Source: Henriciella pelagia
GTDB lineage: Bacteria; Pseudomonadota; Alphaproteobacteria; Caulobacterales; Hyphomonadaceae
Reading direction: 5' to 3'
Assembly: GCF_002088945.1 (NCBI RefSeq)
Contig: NZ_NCSU01000009.1
Location: forward strand, 1 to 37,322
DNA length: 37,322 nt
The position numbers and the translations under genes were made by a program. Of the stretch, positions 31,726 to 37,322 are shown piece by piece (the first letter of the stretch is position 1; every line of letters starts with the position of its first letter). The notes below the pieces were generated by a model. That model made no database searches. It saw nothing but the letters and a program-made list of their open reading frames with translations, and was not told the origin of the DNA.

Positions 31726-34140
31726 CTACCAGCGGAAAGTCGTCTCCAGGAAGACTGACCGTCCAGCCCCAACTGCCTGGAAGGGCGATAGCACTTCATA
31801 GGCGTGTTGAATGGTCCGCTCGTCGGTCAGGTTTCGGCCCACAAGCGCGACTTCCCATCCACCGTCCTGCGGGCCAAGGCCGAAGCGGGCATTCCATTTG
31901 GTGAACGCGTCCTGACGACCGTCCGGATCGAAATCCTGGCGGACGTAGAAGTCACCTGAATAGTACATGTCGACATTTGCGGTCAGGAACAGGTTCTGGC
32001 TGACCTGACCTTCCCAGGCGCCGCCAAGGTTCAATTCCACTTCCGGGGCGCGCTCAAGGCGGCGGCCGGAGAGATCACCCTGACCGTCGATACAGCTTGG
32101 GTCTTCACGGTTTCCGTCCGGACCGATCGGGCACTGCGCGTTCTGGTATTTTTTATAGGTCGCGTCGAGCAGCGCAGCCGAACCGTTGAGCGTCAGATTG
32201 TCTGTCGCCATCCACCGGCCTTCTAGTTCAAGGCCGCTGACTTCCGCCGAAGCTGCGTTGCCGATAATGAACTGGGTGCCGTCATATGAAGAGGTCTGAA
32301 GATTGTCGAACTCCATTCTGAAGGCCGTCGCATTGAAGTTCACACGGCCATCAGCGAGCACCATCTTGGTGCCGATCTCGATATTCTCGGCATCTTCGCC
32401 TTCGAAGTCGAACACGCCATTGCCCTGTCTCAGCGTTACTCCGCCGGCAATATCCGCTGTCGTCAGTGTCGGTGTGCCGACATAGCGCTGCAGGAAAGTG
32501 GAATCGCGGCCGAGCAGGACGCGGCCCAGTCCGCCATCATTAGCCTTCAGGCCGCCTGGCTTGGAGCCGGTCGAGTAAGCCGCGTAGACGTTGATGTCCG
32601 GCGTCAGCTCGTACAGGACGCGCAGCGACGGATCGAGGCTTTCATCTTCGCGGACCTGGTAGAAGATGTAGTCCGGACTCCCTGCCTGGAACGGCGCATT
32701 CGGTGTACGCACTGGTGTTTCGCCATCCGGGAAAGTCACCTGATAGGCAAGGCCGCGGGCGTCCTGCGTCTCTTCAGTATACCGAAGGTCACCAATCAGG
32801 GAGAGGCGGTCGGTAATGTTCCAGGTAAGCTGGCCATAGGCCGACAAGGTTTCACTGTCGCGCTTGAAGTCCCGCACGACACCGACCGCACCGGGGATGG
32901 ATGCCGTGAACGCCGGTGGCACACCGACTGTCTCGTAGAATCCGGGATAGAACTGGCTGAATTGCCCGGTCTTGGTCAGCGAATTGTGGTACATTGCGCC
33001 AGCGATGTATTCGAACGTCCCGCCGGTCGGCGACAGGATGCGGCCCTCAAAGGAGGTCTGCTCATAGTCTTCATAAAGCGAGGAGTTCAGCAGCGCTTCC
33101 GGCACGCCGTCGACATCCAGAAGGTTGTTGTATTGCAGGGCCCAATAGCCGCCGATCAGCGAGAGGGTGTGGTCGCCGAGGCCGGTATCGAACGACGCCG
33201 TTACACCGAACTGGTCAGAATAGTCGAAATCCTCACTCGATGTGCCGGTGCTGACATAGCGGACATCGTTGACGATGGTTTCCAGCGTCGCAGGGTCGAT
33301 GGGGGCGGTCGGCGAGGCGAGCGCACCCGGGCCAGCAAGCTGGTTCCGGCGACCAAGAACATCAGTCCAGCCTGACTCGACCTTTGCCCAGAACTCAGTA
33401 TCCGGGCCGATGTCCCAGAGCAGGCTGCCGCGCATGGCGAGACTCTCAACCGAATTGTCCTTCTGTCCGGTGAAGCGGTTCTCCATGTCGCCTTCCAGGT
33501 CCTGGTACTGGAGGGCGAAACGGCCCGACAGGTTCTTGGCGATCGGCCCGGAGACGGCGCCCGTTGTGCGGAATCCGCCATTCTCGAGCTCTGCGCCCGC
33601 GGTCACATAGGATTCAAACGTGTTGGTCGGGCGCGCACTCGCAACCGTAATGGCGCCAGCGATCGTGCTCTTGCCGAACAGGGCGCCCTGCGGTCCGCGC
33701 GCGATCTCGACATTCTGGACGTCGAAGAAGCCCGTCTCAAGACAGCGCGAGCGACCGCAATAGATGCCGTCATTGAAGATGCTGACCGAAGAATCGAAGG
33801 CGATGTTTGTCACGCCAGATCCTAGTCCGCGAACGCGAACGGCCCAGTTGCCGAATGTCTTCTGCACAACGAGGCTGGGCACGAAGCCCTGCAGGTCCGT
33901 CAGGTCGGTGATATTGTATTCGGCGATGACTTCGCCCGGAACGACGCCGACCGAGATCGGTGCGTCCTGTAGGGCGGTGGTCCGCTTCGTCGATGTGACG
34001 ACAACCTGTTCGAGGCGGCGGTCATTCGAATCGTCCCCATCCTCGTCCTGGGCCACTGCAGCCGGTGCGGCGGTCGCCGCAATGGCGCAGAGCGCCGTCG
34101 ACATCAGCAGTCTGGCCGTAAGCTTGTTTTTCAATTCCAT
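31726..34140 (-). CDS. TonB-dependent outer-membrane receptor 3
   Basis: 804 residues. Signal peptide of about 30 residues ends at AVAQ. LEQVVVTSTKRTTALQDAP starts the plug, and VEIARGPQGALFGKSTIAG is the plug block; the C terminus is FLETTFRW, with an aromatic last residue as needed for outer-membrane assembly. It is less like receptors 1 and 2 than they are like each other, so it may take up a different compound. It is convergent with the acyl-CoA synthetases and divergent from the flavin monooxygenase. A perfect ACTGATATATCAGT palindrome lies 153 bases upstream, shared with the RraA-like operon. Confidence 0.95.
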   Translation of the reverse strand: MELKNKLTARLLMSTALCAIAATAAPAAVAQDEDGDDSNDRRLEQVVVTSTKRTTALQDAPISVGVVPGEVIAEYNITDLTDLQGFVPSLVVQKTFGNWAVRVRGLGSGVTNIAFDSSVSIFNDGIYCGRSRCLETGFFDVQNVEIARGPQGALFGKSTIAGAITVASARPTNTFESYVTAGAELENGGFRTTGAVSGPIAKNLSGRFALQYQDLEGDMENRFTGQKDNSVESLAMRGSLLWDIGPDTEFWAKVESGWTDVLGRRNQLAGPGALASPTAPIDPATLETIVNDVRYVSTGTSSEDFDYSDQFGVTASFDTGLGDHTLSLIGGYWALQYNNLLDVDGVPEALLNSSLYEDYEQTSFEGRILSPTGGTFEYIAGAMYHNSLTKTGQFSQFYPGFYETVGVPPAFTASIPGAVGVVRDFKRDSETLSAYGQLTWNITDRLSLIGDLRYTEETQDARGLAYQVTFPDGETPVRTPNAPFQAGSPDYIFYQVREDESLDPSLRVLYELTPDINVYAAYSTGSKPGGLKANDGGLGRVLLGRDSTFLQRYVGTPTLTTADIAGGVTLRQGNGVFDFEGEDAENIEIGTKMVLADGRVNFNATAFRMEFDNLQTSSYDGTQFIIGNAASAEVSGLELEGRWMATDNLTLNGSAALLDATYKKYQNAQCPIGPDGNREDPSCIDGQGDLSGRRLERAPEVELNLGGAWEGQVSQNLFLTANVDMYYSGDFYVRQDFDPDGRQDAFTKWNARFGLGPQDGGWEVALVGRNLTDERTIQHAYEVLSPFQAVGAGRSVFLETTFRW

Positions 34141-34292
34141 TTCGGCGTTTCCTCATTTCTGCCTTGTCCAGCCAGAACAAGAAGAAGAGGACACCAACCG
34201 GACCGCCCGGCAGATCGTGTGATCATCATTTCCTCCCACTTCGGTTCGCGCTTGCTGGACGGGTTTTCCCTTATCCGCGCAACTAGAGTATC

Positions 34293-34306
34293 ACTGATAT
34301 ATCAGT
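34293..34306. promoter_or_regulatory. ACTGATATATCAGT operator candidate for TonB receptor 3
   Basis: An exact 14-bp palindrome in the region upstream of TonB receptor 3. A degenerate copy lies upstream of the RraA-like operon at 27658. Confidence 0.55.
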
Positions 34307-34395
34307 TGAATGCAAGATAGGTCGCTTGTGTTTCTTTTGTCGGTGTCGGAGCGCCTCCACGCTCCAGGATTCAGACAAGGCGCGAAAAACCTAAA

Positions 34396-34412
34396 TGTCA
34401 AGAATATTGACA
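34396..34412. promoter_or_regulatory. TGTCAA-N5-TTGACA operator of the monooxygenase gene
   Basis: TGTCAAGAATATTGACA is an exact inverted repeat with a 5-base spacer, 57 bases upstream of the flavin monooxygenase start codon. The right half TTGACA may double as a -35, with TATCGT 16 bases on as a weak -10. Confidence 0.7.
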
Positions 34413-34468
34413 GTTAGGATTTCTCGGGTATCGTCAAGGCGATGATATTGAGCTGGGAGTTGACGACG

Positions 34469-35701
34469 ATGAGTATCGCAGAAGCCACACTGGACGAACC
34501 GCGCCAGGAAACGCTGGCGCAAGACCTGGTCGAGCGTGCCAAAGGGATCGCCCCGCGCATTTCGGAGCTTGCCGTGCAGGCTGAACGTGACCGCCGAATC
34601 CCGGACGAAGTCGTGAAGCTCATCGCGGATGCCGGGCTTTACGAGGTTCTCGTGCCAAAGCGGTTTGGCGGCCACGAGCTTGGCGTGAAGGAGATGGTGG
34701 ATGTCCTCAAGGTGATTAGCCCGCTCTGCGCGTCGACTGGCTGGACCACGGGTTTTTACATGGTGCACAACTGGATGTGGTGTCACTTGCCGGATGAGGC
34801 GCAGCAAGAGATCTTCGCCGAAGGTCCGTCCGCGCTTGGCCCTGTGATGATTGCGCCGACGGTGAAGGCTGTCCCGGTTAAGGGCGGCTATCGCATCAAT
34901 GGCCGCGCACGCTGGGGAACGGGCCAGTCACATGCCAGCTGGTGCGGCGTTTCCGGCATCATCGAGAGTGCAGACGACCAAGCCGTGAGCGAGGATGGCA
35001 AGCCGCTGCCACCGCAGGTGCGGGTCTTCGTCATGCCGTGGGCAGATGCCTCGCCGCAGGACACATGGTACACATCCGGTATGGCCGCGACAGCGAGCCA
35101 CGATGTCGTGTTCGACGATGTCTTTATTCCGTCTCACCGCGTCATGGATCTCGGTCCGGCCCGTTCAGGCGAGTCGCCCGCAGCCAGCCAGTATCCGACG
35201 CCGGCCTTCAGCACGGCCTTTACGCCGCTCCTTGCCATTGCCGCCGTCGCTCCGCTTGTCGGCGCCGCGAGAGGCGCCGCCCTGCATGCCGTCGAGCGCG
35301 CGAAGGAATTCGTCAGCACCTATTCCGGCAAGTCTGGCGTGGACAGCCCGGCCCTGCAGATGCGCCTTGCCCGCGCCGATCTGATGACGCGTTCGGCAAT
35401 GACACTGCTGGACAAGCTCGCAGACGATATCGTGGCCGATTCCCACAATACGCCGATCGACATTGAATCGCGCGCCCTCCAACGCGTTCAGGCCTCGCAT
35501 ATCGCTTCTCTCTGCCGCGATGCCGTGACCCTTCTTGTTCAGGGCAGCGGAGCCAGCGCGCACATGGCGGACTCGCCAATTCAGAGATGTTTCCGCGACA
35601 TCAACATGGCCTCGGCCCACGTCGTGTTTGACGATGATCCGAGTATGGAGCTGCATGGAAAGATGCTGCTTGGCCGTCCGCCTAAAATCATACTCGCCTG
35701 A
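34469..35701 (+). CDS. Acyl-CoA-dehydrogenase-fold flavin monooxygenase (HsaA-like)
   Basis: 410 residues from ATG 34469 after GGGAGTTGACGACG; the frame opens earlier at 34442. The fold resembles class D flavin monooxygenases and acyl-CoA dehydrogenases: helical N-terminal region with LIADAGLYEVLVPKRFGGHELG, the middle beta-domain with KGGYRINGRARWGTG and DTWYTSGMAATASHDVVFDDVFIP, and a C-terminal four-helix bundle ending MLLGRPPKIILA. The catalytic Glu of true acyl-CoA dehydrogenases is not evident. A flavin reductase gene nearby completes a two-component oxygenase that would hydroxylate a phenol-like compound using FADH2 or FMNH2. The two partner genes are convergent and separated by the regulator. 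Confidence 0.88.
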   Translation: MSIAEATLDEPRQETLAQDLVERAKGIAPRISELAVQAERDRRIPDEVVKLIADAGLYEVLVPKRFGGHELGVKEMVDVLKVISPLCASTGWTTGFYMVHNWMWCHLPDEAQQEIFAEGPSALGPVMIAPTVKAVPVKGGYRINGRARWGTGQSHASWCGVSGIIESADDQAVSEDGKPLPPQVRVFVMPWADASPQDTWYTSGMAATASHDVVFDDVFIPSHRVMDLGPARSGESPAASQYPTPAFSTAFTPLLAIAAVAPLVGAARGAALHAVERAKEFVSTYSGKSGVDSPALQMRLARADLMTRSAMTLLDKLADDIVADSHNTPIDIESRALQRVQASHIASLCRDAVTLLVQGSGASAHMADSPIQRCFRDINMASAHVVFDDDPSMELHGKMLLGRPPKIILA

Positions 35702-35762
35702 GGAGAGGCCGGTACGGGTCATCGATGATGCTTGACATCGACTGGCCAGCTCGCGAGGCAAT

Positions 35763-35795
35763 GAAGCGCCCGGGTCAATGGCCTGGGCGCTTCAA
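35763..35795 (+). terminator. Hairpin after the monooxygenase gene
   Basis: GAAGCGCCC (35763-35771) and GGGCGCTTC (35785-35793) pair exactly around a 13-base loop. No T-run follows, so it may be an attenuator or RNA-stabilising hairpin between the monooxygenase and regulator genes. Confidence 0.45.
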
Positions 35796-35814
35796 TGATC
35801 TTGCGGGAGCCATA

Positions 35815-36324
35815 ATGCCGAAGACCAGAAAGCAGGGCAAACCGACCTCAGGCACCGGAGGGGTGCGGCCGGCAGAGCAGCGCTATCCGCGTGGGTCGCT
35901 CCTCATGTGGTCCATGCTGCGCGGCTTCATCTGGATGGAGCGTTGCCTGCAGGCGAATGTCGAAGCGCGGGGTTGGGCGCCTCTTTCGCGCGCCGAATCG
36001 CAGGTCATGCTGCTCACTTCGGCCGGAATCACGCGTCAGGTCGAGATTTCAAAGGCGCTCGGGTTCAGCCGGCAGGCCATCAACCAGACCATGAAACAGC
36101 TGAAGGCGCGCGGCCTGATCGATATCCTTCCGGACCCTGAAGACGGGCGCTGCAAGGTCATCGCTTTCGCTGAAGAGGGGGCGGGCATGCGGGCCGATGC
36201 GCTCGAGATCATGGAGTTGATGGAGCAGGAACTTGTCGACCGAATCGGCGTGAAGACCGTCGACGCCATGTATGAAGCGCTTGAGCGCAACTGGGGCGAC
36301 ATTCCGATCTTCGATCATGATTGA
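35815..36324 (+). CDS. MarR-like winged-helix regulator, paralog 2
   Basis: 169 residues from ATG 35815, preceded by CGGGAG; an in-frame ATG at 35725 would put the hairpin inside the gene. The helix-turn-helix is VEISKALGFSRQAINQTMKQLKARGLIDIL, with wing DPEDGRCKVIAF, and the end is ALERNWGDIPIFDHD. It is a paralog of the regulator at 19153. It is likely the repressor of the flavin monooxygenase and reductase promoters, both of which carry TGTCAA-N5-TTGACA repeats. Since the regulator at 19153 faces the same repeat, the two copies may cross-regulate. Confidence 0.9.
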   Translation: MPKTRKQGKPTSGTGGVRPAEQRYPRGSLLMWSMLRGFIWMERCLQANVEARGWAPLSRAESQVMLLTSAGITRQVEISKALGFSRQAINQTMKQLKARGLIDILPDPEDGRCKVIAFAEEGAGMRADALEIMELMEQELVDRIGVKTVDAMYEALERNWGDIPIFDHD

Positions 36325-36332
36325 TGCGTAGA

Positions 36333-36827
36333 TCAGGCACGCGGCGCGCGTCCGGTCAGGCTCGCATACTCACCATTGCAATAGAGGAGGGGCGCACCGG
36401 CCTGCATTGCAGCGGTTTGCACCGTGCCGATAAAGACCGTGTGCGTGCCGCACTCGGTGGCCTGTGACAGGGTGCACGGCACATCTCCAAGCGCGGAGAA
36501 GAGCTTCGGCCCGAACGGCAAATTCCGCTCCCATTCTCCGCACTCAAACCGGTCACCATCATGCGGGCCGCCAAACGCATGGGCCACGATCTCCTGGGAC
36601 TGCGAGAGATAATTCACGCGAAACCGGCGCGAATGGAGCACGGCCGCGTGCAGGCGTGTCGCCTTGTTGACGCAGACGAGAATGGATGGCGGGTCCAGGC
36701 TGACACTGGCAACCGATGTGGCGGTGATGCCAGCATCGCCATCTTCTCCGCGCGCTGTAATCACGGCCACAGTCGACGCGACACGGCGCATCAGGGATCT
36801 CAGATCTGCATAAGCTTCGGCTTGCAT
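36333..36827 (-). CDS. Flavin reductase (HpaC/HsaB-like)
   Basis: 164 residues, start after GGGAGGAATTC. Flavin-reductase domain blocks include RVASTVAVITARG, GITATSVASVSLDPPSILVCVNK, RFRVNYLSQSQE and GTHTVFIGTV. It should reduce FMN or FAD with NAD(P)H for the monooxygenase at 34469. Its promoter (36853-36882) overlaps the TGTCAA-N5-TTGACA repeat. It is convergent with the regulator gene 8 bases away. Confidence 0.93.
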   Translation of the reverse strand: MQAEAYADLRSLMRRVASTVAVITARGEDGDAGITATSVASVSLDPPSILVCVNKATRLHAAVLHSRRFRVNYLSQSQEIVAHAFGGPHDGDRFECGEWERNLPFGPKLFSALGDVPCTLSQATECGTHTVFIGTVQTAAMQAGAPLLYCNGEYASLTGRAPRA

Positions 36828-36847
36828 GAATTCCTCCCTGTCTATAT

Positions 36848-36864
36848 TGTCAATAATATTGACA
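36848..36864. promoter_or_regulatory. TGTCAA-N5-TTGACA operator of the flavin reductase
   Basis: TGTCAATAATATTGACA is an exact inverted repeat. It covers the -10 hexamer TATTAT (minus strand) of the flavin reductase promoter and lies 21 bases upstream of its start codon. Confidence 0.7.
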
Positions 36865-36882
36865 CATAGGCGTCTATGTCAA
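36853..36882 (-). promoter_or_regulatory. Promoter of the flavin reductase gene
   Basis: On the minus strand, TTGACA (36877-36882), an 18-base spacer and TATTAT (36853-36858) form a sigma-70-type promoter. Confidence 0.55.
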
Positions 36883-36996
36883 GTCGGCTTCAGGATTGCT
36901 AACGCTTCGTTCCAAGCCGGGAAATGGCTCCGCTCACGTAAATTAAATTGACTCTAATTTCGGCCAAATTTAGTATACAATCGGAGAAATGAGGGG

Positions 36997-37322
36997 GTGG
37001 AAGGATCACTGGATGGCTGGCATGTGAACGAGAAGCGGGTGTATCGCATCTGGCGGCGTGAAGGGCTGAAAGTGCCAATGAAGCAACCAAAGAGAGGCCG
37101 TCTCTGGCTGAATGACGGCTCCTGCATCCGGTTGAGGCCGATGCACACGGGCCATGTCTGGTCGTATGACTTCGTCCAGGACCGCACGCATGACGGCAAG
37201 GTGTTCCGTATGCTGTACGTGATTGATGAGTTCACTCGCGAATGCCTCGCCATTCGTGTCGAACGCAAGCTCAATTCCCGTGATGTGCTCGACACGCTGG
37301 GCGAACTGTTCGTGCATCATGG
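36997..37322 (+). pseudogene. IS3-family transposase OrfB, 5' truncated and running off the window
   Basis: From about 37000 the frame reads DGWHVNEKRVYRIWRREG, VPMKQPKRGRLWLNDGSC, HVWSYDFVQDRTHDGKVF, YVIDEFTRECLAIRVERKL and so on. This is the middle of the integrase part of an IS3-family (IS407/IS51 group-like) OrfB, with the first two catalytic Asp residues in SYDFV and VIDEF. The normal N-terminal region of about 80 residues is absent; upstream sequence is not transposase-like. The 3' end lies beyond the window, so it cannot be said whether the element is otherwise intact. It marks the right border of the cluster. Confidence 0.88.

Larger units (their letters stand above)
34141..34468. other. 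Divergent regulatory region between TonB receptor 3 and monooxygenase
   Basis: A 328-base region without a gene. It holds ACTGATATATCAGT (34293-34306), nearer the receptor, and TGTCAAGAATATTGACA (34396-34412), nearer the monooxygenase. The two sites probably separate control of the two directions. Confidence 0.7.

Noticed and set aside
1260..37322. Window as a composite transposon
   Set aside because: The end elements belong to different families (IS6 and IS3) and are both incomplete, so they cannot act as a matched pair.

Overview
This 37.3 kb window looks like an accessory catabolic region from a GC-rich Gram-negative bacterium, most likely an alphaproteobacterium of the Sphingomonadales/Hyphomonadaceae type. 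The clues are three TonB-dependent receptors with the VTAQ(K/R)REE(N/S)LQDVP plug signature, two spinster-like MFS transporters, CoA-ligase and CoA-transferase genes, and strong GGGAGGA-type ribosome binding sites. The genus cannot be fixed from the sequence alone. No rRNA, tRNA or CRISPR was seen.

Layout. (A) 1-1654: the 3' part of an SDR oxidoreductase fused to an ABM domain, a terminator, and a frameshifted remnant of an IS6-family transposase. (B) 1792-4322: PpiC-type isomerase, HupE/UreJ-type membrane protein and a FadR-like GntR regulator. (C) 4.5-19.1 kb: a block sharing the palindrome TTAGCTAGCTAA or a close variant. It holds TonB receptor - DUF3604 lipoprotein - family III CoA-transferase; a divergent MFS and TonB receptor with DUF3237 and leuD; a convergent leuC; a MarR regulator; and alpha/beta hydrolase - FMN reductase - DUF2798. 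(D) 19.15-21.15 kb: a MarR-like regulator divergent from a VOC-fold and a carboxymuconolactone decarboxylase-family protein. (E) 21.2-27.6 kb, all minus strand: APH-family kinase - enolase paralog - GntR - 2-hydroxyacid dehydrogenase, then MFS and an HMG-CoA-lyase-type enzyme. (F) 27.7-34.1 kb: RraA-like aldolase and two acyl-CoA synthetases, convergent with a third TonB receptor. (G) 34.4-36.8 kb: an acyl-CoA-dehydrogenase-fold flavin monooxygenase, a second copy of the D-type MarR regulator, and a flavin reductase. (H) 37.0 kb to the end: a truncated IS3-family transposase.

How it may work (inference): TonB receptors and MFS proteins take up an organic acid, aromatic or terpenoid-like compound. 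The flavin monooxygenase/reductase pair, VOC, SDR and hydrolase enzymes oxidise and open it. CoA ligases or the CoA-transferase activate the acids. The LeuC/LeuD pair, the HMG-CoA-lyase-type enzyme and the RraA-like aldolase then process branched or hydroxylated C4-C6 acids to central metabolites. The most unusual items are a kinase/enolase pair whose enolase lacks a normally invariant catalytic His, and four families of palindromic operator-like sites that divide the window into regulons.
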